Positions 20,171-29,649 of a DNA stretch of 64,000 bases are shown here, piece by piece. The translations under genes were made by a program, and so were the position numbers. The notes beneath the pieces were generated by a model, which was given only the letters and a program-made list of their open reading frames with translations, was not told where the DNA came from and did no database searches. The first letter of the stretch is position 1; each line of letters begins with the position of its first letter. Source of the DNA: Clostridia bacterium (GTDB lineage: Bacteria > Bacillota > Clostridia > Christensenellales > Borkfalkiaceae); NCBI GenBank assembly GCA_014804995.1, contig JAAUYS010000197.1, positions 22,077 through 86,076 on the forward strand, written 5' to 3'.

Positions 20171-20795
20171 GAACGTATTTATTTTCGACCACCCCCTTAT
20201 CAAGCACAAGATTGCAATTTTAAGAGATAAAAACACCGGAATGAAAGAGTTCCGTGAACTTATTGAAGAGATTACTACGATAATGACCTACGAGAGTATG
20301 CGTGGTGTAAAGCTCGTACCTGTGCAGGTTGAAACTCCTCTTGAAGTTACCACCCAGTACAAAGTACCCGAAGAGAGCGTGGCAATAGTCCCCATTCTCC
20401 GCGCGGGTCTCGGAATGGTAAACGGCGTGCATAAAGTTTTCCCTACGGCAAAGGTTGGGCATATCGGTATGTACCGCAACGAAGAAACGCTTGAACCGCA
20501 GGAGTATTATTGCAAGCTCCCCGACGGAATAGAGAACAAGACGGTATTTTTAGTAGACCCTATGCTTGCAACGGGCGGTTCCGCCTGCGACGCGCTGGAC
20601 GCACTCAAAAAGAGGGGCTGTAAGGACATTAAATTTATGGCGATAATCGGCGCGCCGGAGGGCATTACTAAGGTTGCCGAAGCTCACCCCGACGTACCCG
20701 TTTACGTTTCTACGCTGGACAGAGGACTTAACGAGAACGGTTACATCGTTCCCGGTCTCGGCCACGCCGGCTACAGACTTTACGGCACGAAATAA
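20157..20795 (+). CDS. upp: Uracil phosphoribosyltransferase
   Basis: VPILRAGLGMVNGVHKVFPTAKVGHIGMYRNEET; DPMLATGGSACDAL. Confidence 0.97.
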   Translation: MKNYKNVFIFDHPLIKHKIAILRDKNTGMKEFRELIEEITTIMTYESMRGVKLVPVQVETPLEVTTQYKVPEESVAIVPILRAGLGMVNGVHKVFPTAKVGHIGMYRNEETLEPQEYYCKLPDGIENKTVFLVDPMLATGGSACDALDALKKRGCKDIKFMAIIGAPEGITKVAEAHPDVPVYVSTLDRGLNENGYIVPGLGHAGYRLYGTK

Positions 20796-20810
20796 TCACA
20801 AGAGGATTTT

Positions 20811-22016
20811 ATGATAGAAGTATCAAAGAGAGTATCGGCAATTGCGCCCTCTATGACGCTTGCCATTTCCGCTAAGGCTAACGAGCTTAAAGCGCAGGGT
20901 ATAAAGGTTATCAACTTCGGCGTAGGCGAACCCGATTTCAACACTCCCGAACACATAGTACAGGCAGCAAAGGACGCGCTCGATAAGGGCTATACCAAAT
21001 ACGTCGCGGCGTCGGGCTTGCCCGCTCTTAAAAAGGCGGTTGTAAAAAAGCTTAAAGCTGACAATAATCTTGACTACGACCCCTCGCAGATAATAATTTC
21101 AAACGGAGCAAAGCACTCAATATTCAACGCTATTTTTGCAACCATTAACGAGGGGGACGAGGTGCTTATCCCCAAGCCCTATTGGCTGACTTATCCGGAA
21201 GTCGTAAAGTCCTGTGGCGGTATCCCGGAGTACATATACGCAACTCCCCGCCACGGCTACAAGATTACGGCGGCGCAGTTGGAGGCGGCGATAACTCCCC
21301 GCACCAAGATGCTCATATTCAACAGCCCCTGCAATCCCACGGGCGCGGTTTATACGGAAAAGGAAATCCGCGCTATTGCGGACGTATGCGTAAAGCATAA
21401 CATAGTAGTTCTCGCAGACGAGATTTACGAAAAGCTTATTTACGGCGGAGAAACGCATTTTTCAATTGCGCAATGCTCGCCTGAAATGAAGGACTTGACG
21501 ATAATTATAAACGGCGTTTCCAAAAGCTACGCAATGACCGGTTGGAGGCTTGGATACCTTGCCTGCCCGCCCAATGTCGCTAAGGCTATTTCTTCATTTC
21601 AAAGCCATTCTACTTCCAACGTAAACACTATGACGCAGTACGCCACGGTTACCGCGCTCGAAGGCGACGACAAGCCTATGCAAGAGATGATTGCGGTATT
21701 TGGCAGAAGACGCGAAAAGATGCTTCAAAAGCTCGACGAAATGAAGGCGCTTGGCTTAGATTACGTTAAGCCCGACGGAGCTTTCTACGTAATGCTTTTA
21801 TGCCACAACCTTTACGGCAAGAAGTATAAGGGCGTAACCTTGAACGGCAGTATGGAGGTAGTAGACCTTTTACTTGCGCACAAGAACGTTGCGATAACCC
21901 CCGGCGTGTGCTTCGGCGACGACGATGCGATAAGGCTTTCATACGCTTTATCTACGGTCGATATGCTTGAAGGCTTGGAGCGCATTGCGGAGTTTGTACG
22001 CGAACTCGAAGATTAA
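20811..22016 (+). CDS. Class I/II pyridoxal aminotransferase (aspartate aminotransferase-like)
   Basis: GEPDFNTPEHI, NSPCNPTGAVYTEKE, NGVSKSYAMTGWRLGYLACP. Confidence 0.93.
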   Translation: MIEVSKRVSAIAPSMTLAISAKANELKAQGIKVINFGVGEPDFNTPEHIVQAAKDALDKGYTKYVAASGLPALKKAVVKKLKADNNLDYDPSQIIISNGAKHSIFNAIFATINEGDEVLIPKPYWLTYPEVVKSCGGIPEYIYATPRHGYKITAAQLEAAITPRTKMLIFNSPCNPTGAVYTEKEIRAIADVCVKHNIVVLADEIYEKLIYGGETHFSIAQCSPEMKDLTIIINGVSKSYAMTGWRLGYLACPPNVAKAISSFQSHSTSNVNTMTQYATVTALEGDDKPMQEMIAVFGRRREKMLQKLDEMKALGLDYVKPDGAFYVMLLCHNLYGKKYKGVTLNGSMEVVDLLLAHKNVAITPGVCFGDDDAIRLSYALSTVDMLEGLERIAEFVRELED

Positions 22017-22136
22017 CGGCGGTTTTTGAAATTTATTAAAAATTTTGATTTTCCTATTGAAATTCCCGCAAATAACTGATAAAATGAAAGAGGAATAAAG
22101 TATAATACTTAAAGACTTTATCAGGAGGGACTTTCA

Positions 22137-22544
22137 ATGATTAAAATTATTTACGGCGCAAAAGGCACGGGCAAGACCAAACAGCTTATCGACCTTGCGA
22201 ACGAAAACGCAAAGGGCGCTAAGGGGTTAAGCGTATTCATCACCGACAACAAAAGGTGTATGTACGACGTTTCCCGCAATATCCGCTTTATAGACGTTTC
22301 AGACTGGGACGTTGCCGGCGAAGAGGCGCTGTGCGGTTTTGTTAAAGGCGTATCAGCCTGCAACAGCGACCACGAATATATCTACATAGACGGCGTTTCC
22401 CGCATAACGGGCAAAGGCGTTGCCGAACTTTCGGGCTTCTTCTATATGCTCGATAAAATCTCTAACGAAAACGACATTACTTTAACCGTTACTTGCAGTT
22501 GCGATTTAGCGGACCTTCCCGATTTCGTCAAGAGATTCGTTTAA
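22137..22544 (+). CDS. Small P-loop ATP-binding protein
   Basis: IIYGAKGTGKTKQLI Walker A; EYIYIDGVSR. Confidence 0.65.
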   Translation: MIKIIYGAKGTGKTKQLIDLANENAKGAKGLSVFITDNKRCMYDVSRNIRFIDVSDWDVAGEEALCGFVKGVSACNSDHEYIYIDGVSRITGKGVAELSGFFYMLDKISNENDITLTVTCSCDLADLPDFVKRFV

Positions 22545-22565
22545 AAATTCATTAGGATTTTGACT

Positions 22566-22600
22566 CACGGCGACGCAATTTATTGTGTCGCCGAAAATTT
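22566..22600 (+). terminator. Hairpin terminator
   Basis: cggcgacgcaatttattgtgtcgccgaaaattt. Confidence 0.6.
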
Positions 22601-22640
22601 ATTTATAAGAATTATCCACACGACCCCTAAGGAGGTTAAA

Positions 22641-24125
22641 ATGAAATTCATAAGTACGCGCGGAGGTGAAACCGTTACGGGCGCACAGGCTATCGTTAAA
22701 GGGCTTTCCGACAACGGCGGGCTTTTCGTTCCCGAAAAATTCCCTCAGGTTACCCGCGGGGAGCTTGAAGCTATGCTTGAAATGAGCTATCCCGAGCGCA
22801 CCGCAGAAGTGCTTAAAAAATACCTTGACGAGTATGACGAAAAGGAGCTTCTTTCCGCCTGCGAAAGCGCGTACGCCAAGTTCGAGGGAGACCCCGCCCC
22901 GCTAGTAAGATTAGACGACGGAGTCTATATGCTTGAACTGTGGCACGGACCCACCTGCGCATTTAAGGATATGGCGCTCACACTTTTACCCTATCTTTTA
23001 AGAAAGGGTTGCGACCTGTGCGGTATTAAGGAAGAAATTTTAATCCTCGTTGCGACTTCGGGCGATACGGGCAAGTCCGCATTAGAGGGCTTTAAGGACG
23101 CAAAGGGAATAAAGATAATGGTATTCTATCCCTCTGACGGAGTTTCCAAAATGCAGAAGTTGCAGATGGGTACGCAGGAGGGGGAGAACGTAAACGTAGT
23201 TGCCGTAAAGGGCAACTTTGACGACTGTCAGACGGCTGTTAAAGAAATCTTTGCTTCCTCACCCGATAACGCCAAGCTTTTGGCAAACGGGGTAAGACTT
23301 TCTTCCGCAAACTCCATTAACTTCGGCAGGCTTGCGCCTCAAATCGCATATTACTTCTCGGCGTACTGCGACCTTGTTTCATCCGAACAGATTGAAATGG
23401 GTGAAGAGATTGACTTCACCGTTCCTACCGGCAACTTCGGCAACGTGCTTGCGGGCTATTACGCAAAGCTTATGGGCTTGCCCGTAAGAAGACTGCACTG
23501 CGCTTCCAACGAAAACAAGGTGGTTGCGGACTTTTTGCAAACGGGCGTTTACGATTTGCAAAGGGAGTTTTACAAGACGACCGCGCCCTCTATGGATATT
23601 CTCGTTTCTTCAAATTTAGAGAGGCTTTTGTTTGAAGCTTCGGGAAGAAACGCCGAGCTTACTGCAAAGAGAATGTCGCAGTTAAAGACGGCCGGCAAGT
23701 ATGAAATTACCCCCGAAGAATTAGAGTATATTAACGGCACTTTCGACGGCGGTTACGCAGACGAAGAGACGAGCGTAGAGGCTATGTACGACGTGTTCGT
23801 AGACGTAGGCTATACTATGGACACGCACACGGGCTGTGCAATGAAGGTCGCCGTGGACTGGTTTGAAAAGCACAAAAAGGACGAAACGAAAATGGTTATC
23901 GTTTCCACCGCAAACCCCTATAAGTTCCCGCAGGACGTTTTATACGCAGTAACGGGCAACGACGTAAAGGACAGCTTCAAGGGCATTAAAAGGTTGCACA
24001 ACGCTACGGCAATGGCAGTGCCTAAGTGCCTTATGGAGTTAAGGGACAAGCCCATACGCTTTTCCAAAACGGTTGAAGGAAAGAAGCTGTTTGACGAAGT
24101 GCTTTCTTTCTTAAATATTAATTAA
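22641..24125 (+). CDS. thrC: Threonine synthase
   Basis: MKFISTRGGETVTGAQAIVKGLSDNGGLFVPEKFP; ELWHGPTCAFKDMALTLLP; TSGDTGKSALEGFK. Start after AAGGAGG RBS rather than ATG 22560. Confidence 0.96.
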   Translation: MKFISTRGGETVTGAQAIVKGLSDNGGLFVPEKFPQVTRGELEAMLEMSYPERTAEVLKKYLDEYDEKELLSACESAYAKFEGDPAPLVRLDDGVYMLELWHGPTCAFKDMALTLLPYLLRKGCDLCGIKEEILILVATSGDTGKSALEGFKDAKGIKIMVFYPSDGVSKMQKLQMGTQEGENVNVVAVKGNFDDCQTAVKEIFASSPDNAKLLANGVRLSSANSINFGRLAPQIAYYFSAYCDLVSSEQIEMGEEIDFTVPTGNFGNVLAGYYAKLMGLPVRRLHCASNENKVVADFLQTGVYDLQREFYKTTAPSMDILVSSNLERLLFEASGRNAELTAKRMSQLKTAGKYEITPEELEYINGTFDGGYADEETSVEAMYDVFVDVGYTMDTHTGCAMKVAVDWFEKHKKDETKMVIVSTANPYKFPQDVLYAVTGNDVKDSFKGIKRLHNATAMAVPKCLMELRDKPIRFSKTVEGKKLFDEVLSFLNIN

Positions 24126-24253
24126 CGATTACCGCCCGCGGGAAGAAGCTTTCATTAGTAAACTAAAAGTAAAGCAAATTCAACCAACGGTTTAGCTTCC
24201 AGGCGTAAATATTATATTTAGATGTGATAAAATATTTACGTAAGGAGCAAGCT

Positions 24254-25084
24254 ATGTGTCATAATTTTAACATTGTCAATTTACATATTACAGAAAAGTG
24301 CAATTACAACTGCGTTTATTGTTTCAGCAAGTTCAAAAAAGAAAGTGAGCTTGATTTGGACGGCTGGAAAAAAGTAGTTGATAATTGCGCTTCTTATTTT
24401 TTAAAAAACGGTTCTGTGAACCCACGAATTAATTTGTCCGGAGGAGAGCCGTTTACTTGCAGTTTCATATTTGAACTTATCGATTATATTGCGGGGAAGG
24501 GAATAGAAGTTTCCGTTATCACTAACGGTTCGCTTTTATCGGAAGAAAAGATACAAAGGCTTAAGGGCAAAGTAAGTATGATAGGGCTGAGTATCGATTC
24601 TTTAAACCACGAGACCAACGTTGAAATAGGCAGGGACACAAACGGGCGCACGCTCGACTTTACGCAATTTCAAAAAATCTTTGCTATTATTAAGGGTTGC
24701 GGGATAAAGCTTAAAGTTAATACGGTTGTTTCTAAGCTGAATATAAACGAAGATTTGTCAACGCTTTATGAAGAAGTAACTTTTGACAGAATTAAGCTAT
24801 TGCAAATGCGTGTAAACAGCGGAGTAAACGAAAGGGCTTCGTCTCTGCAAATCTCGGAGAGAGAGTTTAAGGAGTACTCGCTTAAATACCCAGATTATAA
24901 AAAAGTAGTTGAAAGCGATGGCGATTTGGACGGAACTTATATTATAGTATCTCCGGGCGGTAAACTTATTTCAAACAAGGGCAATAAACATAATTACGTA
25001 GGTAGCCTGCTTGAAGAACCGCTTGAAAAACTTATTGAAACTGTATCCCCGAATTATGAGGGATTTAAAAAGAGATATGCATAG
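24254..25084 (+). CDS. Viperin-like radical SAM protein (prokaryotic viperin candidate)
   Basis: LHITEKCNYNCVYCFSKF (CxxxCxxC), INLSGGEPF, SVITNGSLL, LSIDSLNHETNVEIGR, KVNTVVSKLNINEDL, IKLLQMRVNSGVNERASSLQISEREF, C-terminal GNKHNYVGSLLEE; RBS aaggag before ATG 24254. Confidence 0.75.
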   Translation: MCHNFNIVNLHITEKCNYNCVYCFSKFKKESELDLDGWKKVVDNCASYFLKNGSVNPRINLSGGEPFTCSFIFELIDYIAGKGIEVSVITNGSLLSEEKIQRLKGKVSMIGLSIDSLNHETNVEIGRDTNGRTLDFTQFQKIFAIIKGCGIKLKVNTVVSKLNINEDLSTLYEEVTFDRIKLLQMRVNSGVNERASSLQISEREFKEYSLKYPDYKKVVESDGDLDGTYIIVSPGGKLISNKGNKHNYVGSLLEEPLEKLIETVSPNYEGFKKRYA

Positions 25085-25090
25085 AATTTC

Positions 25091-25127
25091 ACCGCCTGCG
25101 GGTCAGATACCGCGGGCGGTATTTTTT
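25091..25127 (+). terminator. Rho-independent terminator
   Basis: accgcctgcgggtcagataccgcgggcggtatttttt. Confidence 0.8.
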
Positions 25128-25169
25128 AAATTTGCGTGAAAAGTATTCGACAAAAATTTACTTAAAGAG

Positions 25170-25198
25170 TTGATTTTTGCATAAATGAATGATATAAT
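25170..25198 (+). promoter_or_regulatory. Putative promoter of lipoprotein gene
   Basis: TTGATT-N17-TATAAT. Confidence 0.7.
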
Positions 25199-25298
25199 AT
25201 ACATATAGTCAGAGGGACGTCCCTCTGTGCTGTGTTTTTTACACAGCACAGTACGCATTATCCGTTCTTCTGAAAAATAAAAAAGCAGGAGAAATATT

Positions 25299-26105
25299 AT
25301 GCGTAAAAGATTAGTTGCAACTTTACTTGTAGGCGCGGTAGCGACTACGGCTGTCCTCGGCTTAACCGCTTGCGGTGGCGCGGGCATAGACAAGGGTGTT
25401 GAAGTAGACGAACAGGGCTGGAAGGACGCCTTCAAAGCTACCTCGGAAGCTACGAACTACACCGTTGAACTCATTTCCGAAGCTACGAGTTCGGCTTCCG
25501 GCAAAGCTGACGATATAAGCGTCAACGTTAAGTATGAAGAAAAATCAAATACGACCAACTACTACGACGTAGACGGCGGTAAGGCTTATGAAAAAGGTTC
25601 CGCTTCTATGAAAGTAACCGGTATCAAATCCCTTCCCGATGCGCTTAAACAGCTTTTAGGCTTTGATGACGATATAGAAGAAAAGGAAGAATACGAAAGC
25701 TACACCGTTAAAGAGGGCGAAAATTACTACGAAGCTACTTTGGAAGACGGCGAGTGGTATGTTGACGGGGCTTACGGTATTTACCCTTATAGCTATATTG
25801 GAAACGCTTCTTTCGCTACCGAAAAGGGCGGAGAATCGAAGAACATTTCTTTACTTTACAGCGCGTTCACCTATTCCGGCGGTATCTACACCGCAACCCT
25901 TTATGAATATTCCTATGAATATACCGTTTCCGTATCCATCAAGGACGGTTATGTTATAGGCTATTCTGTAGAAAGCAAAATGGAAGGCGAAATGAACGGT
26001 CTTACTTCTAAGAGCGAAAGCAAGGTCGTTTACAAGTTCAGCAACTACGGCAAGACTAACGTTTCCCCTTCAAAGGGCGCACAGGACGCTATTGCTAACA
26101 AGTAA
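25299..26105 (+). CDS. Putative lipoprotein of unknown function
   Basis: Signal MRKRLVATLLVGAVATTAVLGLTACGG (lipobox LTAC); rest Tyr/Ser/Glu-rich. Confidence 0.75.
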   Translation: MRKRLVATLLVGAVATTAVLGLTACGGAGIDKGVEVDEQGWKDAFKATSEATNYTVELISEATSSASGKADDISVNVKYEEKSNTTNYYDVDGGKAYEKGSASMKVTGIKSLPDALKQLLGFDDDIEEKEEYESYTVKEGENYYEATLEDGEWYVDGAYGIYPYSYIGNASFATEKGGESKNISLLYSAFTYSGGIYTATLYEYSYEYTVSVSIKDGYVIGYSVESKMEGEMNGLTSKSESKVVYKFSNYGKTNVSPSKGAQDAIANK

Positions 26106-26121
26106 TTAAATAAAACGAATT

Positions 26122-26150
26122 TCCCGCAGGGCTACCTGCGGGATTTTTTT
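26122..26150 (+). terminator. Rho-independent terminator
   Basis: tcccgcagggctacctgcgggattttttt. Confidence 0.85.
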
Positions 26151-26164
26151 ATAAGGTTATAGTT

Positions 26165-26232
26165 GCGGGATTCTTCGGCAAGCCTCAGAATGACCATAGT
26201 GCTGTCATTCTGAACGCAGTGAAGAATCTCCT
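26165..26232. repeat. GTCATTCTGA-type interspersed repeat (inverted pair)
   Basis: gggattcttcggcaagcctcagaatgacc...gtcattctgaacgcagtgaagaatctcc. Confidence 0.8.
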
Positions 26233-26361
26233 AATAATTTTGGTTTTGTGTCGGTAAAGTGTTAAATTAAGCGAAGTTTGGTGATTAACCTTAGCTTTTA
26301 AAAAAATAACTTTACTTTTGTCGGCGCGGTGTGTTATCATTAAAGCGTATAGGTTTATATT

Positions 26362-27363
26362 ATGGAAGAGACTAAAAAAACTCTTTATTCGGCAATTCAG
26401 CCGACTAACAATCTGACTATAGGCAACCTTATCGGGGCTATAAAGAACTGGACTAATCTTCAAAACGGTTACGACTGCTATTTTGCAATAGCGAATATGC
26501 ACGCCATAACGGTAAGGCAAGTCCCCGCGGAGTTGAGGCAAAAGACGCTTTCAATGCTTGCCTTGTATATCGCCTGCGGTATCGACCCCGAAAAGTGTGT
26601 TCTTTACGTGCAGTCGCACGTGCCTGCGCACGCCGAGCTTTGCTGGGTTCTCAACACCTTCACTTACGTGGGGGAAATGGAAAGAATGACACAGTTCAAG
26701 GACAAGAGCGCACGCCACGCAGAAAATATCAATATGGGGCTTATGGACTACCCCGTGCTTATGGCTTCGGATATTCTTTTATACCAGACGGACGTCGTAC
26801 CCGTGGGGCTTGACCAAAGACAGCACGTTGAAATTGCGCGCGATATTGCGCAACGCTTCAACAACGTGTATACGCCCACGTTTAAAGTGCCGGAGGCGCT
26901 TTATATGAAAGTCGGCGCTAAAATTAACGACTTGCAAGACCCGTTGAAGAAGATGTCAAAATCGGCTGAAAACCCCAACGGTTCAATATTTTTGTCCGAC
27001 GACAGAGATACCGTTATAAGAAAGTTCAAGCGTGCCGTAACGGACAGCGGGGCGGAGATTAAGTTCGACGCGGAGAATAAGCCCGGCGTAAGCAATCTGC
27101 TTACAATCTACTCGGCGTTTACAGATAAGACGATAGCCGAGGCGGAGGCGGACTTTGCAGGCAAGGGTTACGGCGACTTTAAGCTTGCCGTAGGCGAAGC
27201 TGTTGCGGACAAGCTTGCGCCCATTCAGGCGGAGCAGGCTAAGCTTTTAGCCGATAAGGTTTACCTTGACGGGGTGCTTAAAAAGGGCGCTGAGCGCGCT
27301 TCTTATACCGCAAATAAAACTTTAAATAAAGTTTATAAGAAAATAGGTTTCTATCAGATATAA
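26362..27363 (+). CDS. trpS: Tryptophan--tRNA ligase
   Basis: SAIQPTNNLTIGNLIGAIKNW; KMSKSAENPNGSIFLSDD. Confidence 0.96.
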   Translation: MEETKKTLYSAIQPTNNLTIGNLIGAIKNWTNLQNGYDCYFAIANMHAITVRQVPAELRQKTLSMLALYIACGIDPEKCVLYVQSHVPAHAELCWVLNTFTYVGEMERMTQFKDKSARHAENINMGLMDYPVLMASDILLYQTDVVPVGLDQRQHVEIARDIAQRFNNVYTPTFKVPEALYMKVGAKINDLQDPLKKMSKSAENPNGSIFLSDDRDTVIRKFKRAVTDSGAEIKFDAENKPGVSNLLTIYSAFTDKTIAEAEADFAGKGYGDFKLAVGEAVADKLAPIQAEQAKLLADKVYLDGVLKKGAERASYTANKTLNKVYKKIGFYQI

Positions 27364-27561
27364 AGTTCACAAAAATTTTGGCTATTCTGCGCCTGCAATT
27401 TTTCGTGATTTTTAGGGCTACTCGCCCTCTTTGCGCAATTTTAAACGCACACCAACATATAATTGCGCAAATTCACCTCGCTGAGGCGCAAGTATGCCAA
27501 ATTGAGTGCGCAAGCAAAAAATGTGATTTTTACTTGCGCCGTTGATTTAAAAAAGGAAGAT

Positions 27562-28449
27562 ATGTTTGGATACGTTTCACCCGATGCGCCCTATCTTTTC
27601 AAGAAGGACGAAACTTTATATAAGGCGCTGTATTGCGGTCTGTGCAAGGGCATAGGCTCAGGGTGCGGACAAACGGCGCGTAGCGCGCTGACGTACGATA
27701 TGGCTTTTACTTCCGCCCTCGTTCATAATATCTGCGGTGAGGACGTAAAGATAGAAAAAAAGCGGTGTATGCTTCACTGGTTCAAGCGCAGACCAATTGC
27801 AAAAGCCGACGGGTTGACCGTTGCGCTGGGATGCGTGAACACCGCGCTTGCATACTATAAGCTGTGCGACGACAAGGCGGACGGTGATAAAAAAGGCGTT
27901 TTAAGGCACTTATACAGGCGCGGTTTCAAGCGCGCTTTAAAGCGTATGCCGGACGCCGTACAGATAATAGAGAGGGAATTAAAACGGCAGGCGGAGCTTG
28001 AAAAGGCAGGCTGTGCCGTAATAGACGAAGCCTCAGACCCCTCGGCAGTTATGATGCGGGACTTATCGGTAAGCCTTCTTGGCGAATATTCTACCGTTCA
28101 TACGCAAAAACTGTTTTATGCGTTGGGCAAATGGGTCTATCTTATAGACGCGCTTGACGACTACGACAAGGACGTAAAAAAGAAGAGGTACAACGCGCTA
28201 TATAACGCTTGCAAGATAAGCTGTAAAAAAGAGGCGATAGAAAAGTTTGGCGAGGAGTGGAAGTTCATCTTCAACAGCTTGTTCGCCGATATGCGCGAAA
28301 GCCTTCAAAATATAAACTTTCACTTCAATCACGACTTAACAGATAATATAATATTGCGTGGCATACCCCTTAAAACGAGGTCGCTCTTTTACGGGAAGGA
28401 ATGTCAAATCAGTTGCAAAGGAGCGGACAATGAACAAAAAGAATCTTGA
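27562..28449 (+). CDS. DUF5685-like protein
   Basis: MFGYVSPDAPYLFKKDETLYKALYCGLCKGIG..ARSALTYDMAF. Confidence 0.7.
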   Translation: MFGYVSPDAPYLFKKDETLYKALYCGLCKGIGSGCGQTARSALTYDMAFTSALVHNICGEDVKIEKKRCMLHWFKRRPIAKADGLTVALGCVNTALAYYKLCDDKADGDKKGVLRHLYRRGFKRALKRMPDAVQIIERELKRQAELEKAGCAVIDEASDPSAVMMRDLSVSLLGEYSTVHTQKLFYALGKWVYLIDALDDYDKDVKKKRYNALYNACKISCKKEAIEKFGEEWKFIFNSLFADMRESLQNINFHFNHDLTDNIILRGIPLKTRSLFYGKECQISCKGADNEQKES

Positions 28450-29059
28450 AATATTAGGGCTTGAAGAGGGGGCGACCCTTGAAGAAGTAAAGACCGCGTA
28501 CGATAATTTAAGGGCAAAATACCTGGAAGACAGGTTCAAGGACGGTGAAACGGGCAACGAAGCCGCGAGAATGCTCACAAAGATAGAGGTTGCGTATACG
28601 GAGCTTGAAAACGAGCTTAAAGAAAGCACCTCCGCCGACGGCGGGGACCTTTACGAAAAGGTTGAAGAGCTTTTAAAGGACGGAAATATTTCCGAAGCTC
28701 AACGCGTCCTCGATAACTTTAACGAGAGGGGCGGAAGGTGGCACTATCTTCAAAGCGTGGTATTCTATCGCAAGAACTGGATAAACGAGAGCAAGAAACA
28801 GCTTGAAATAGCAATCCAGTTAGAGCCTGAAAACCAGAAGTATAAGGAAACTTACCGCAAGTTAAACGAAAAAATTTCAAGCGACGCGCAAGCCAGTGGG
28901 CAGGCAAGTAGCGGACAGACTAACGGCGCTTATCAGGGGCAGACTATGGATTCGGGGGCTTCCGATAACCAGATGGGCGGAAACTTCTGCGCAAACTGTA
29001 TTGAGTGCTGTTACCTCAATATGTGCCTGAACTGCCTGTGTAACGGCTGTTGCAGATAA
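28430..29059 (+). CDS. J-domain-like protein with Cys-rich C-terminus
   Basis: MNKKNLEILGLEEGATLEEVKTAYDNLRAKYLEDRF; TPR-like middle; C-terminal CANCIECCYLNMCLNCLCNGCC. Confidence 0.65.
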   Translation: MNKKNLEILGLEEGATLEEVKTAYDNLRAKYLEDRFKDGETGNEAARMLTKIEVAYTELENELKESTSADGGDLYEKVEELLKDGNISEAQRVLDNFNERGGRWHYLQSVVFYRKNWINESKKQLEIAIQLEPENQKYKETYRKLNEKISSDAQASGQASSGQTNGAYQGQTMDSGASDNQMGGNFCANCIECCYLNMCLNCLCNGCCR

Positions 29060-29086
29060 AATTTACTTGCGCAGTAAATTATTAAA

Positions 29087-29647
29087 ATGGGTAAAAACAA
29101 AAACAGCAAAAGTTTTGAAATAGCTTTATCGGGCATAGCCTGCGCAGTTGCGTCGGGCGCGCTTGCGCTGGGTATACTCAGCGGGTATTTGGTTGCTACG
29201 GGCTATTTAATAGGCGTTATCGCGCTTATGCTTCCCCTTTCAAAACAGTTCTTTAAGGGGGGAGCGCTCGCCTATGCCGGCACGGTCATTTTAGCCGTAG
29301 TTTTGGGGGCATCAATAAGGTTCTGGGACTTGGTGCCGTTTGCAATGTTCTTCGGGTTGCACCCGCTTGCAAACGCCCTGCAAATCCGATTCAAAGTAAA
29401 CAAGTGGCTGGCGTTTTTTATAAAGGCACTGTGGTTTGACGGCACGCTTATAGCAGGTTATTTTATAATCTTCGGCGGGAACCTTTACGGTACTGTTTTG
29501 CCCCAAGCCGTGTACGACTTTTTGAACAGCGGGTATATTTACCTTGTAATCTTTACCTTAGGAACGGCGCTGTTCTTTTTATACGACTACCTTATTTTCA
29601 AATGTCAGATTATGGTAAACCAAATAGTTTACCGAATTAAAAAATAA
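29087..29647 (+). CDS. Conserved hypothetical membrane protein
   Basis: 186 aa, multiple hydrophobic helices. Confidence 0.6.
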   Translation: MGKNKNSKSFEIALSGIACAVASGALALGILSGYLVATGYLIGVIALMLPLSKQFFKGGALAYAGTVILAVVLGASIRFWDLVPFAMFFGLHPLANALQIRFKVNKWLAFFIKALWFDGTLIAGYFIIFGGNLYGTVLPQAVYDFLNSGYIYLVIFTLGTALFFLYDYLIFKCQIMVNQIVYRIKK

Positions 29648-29649
29648 TT

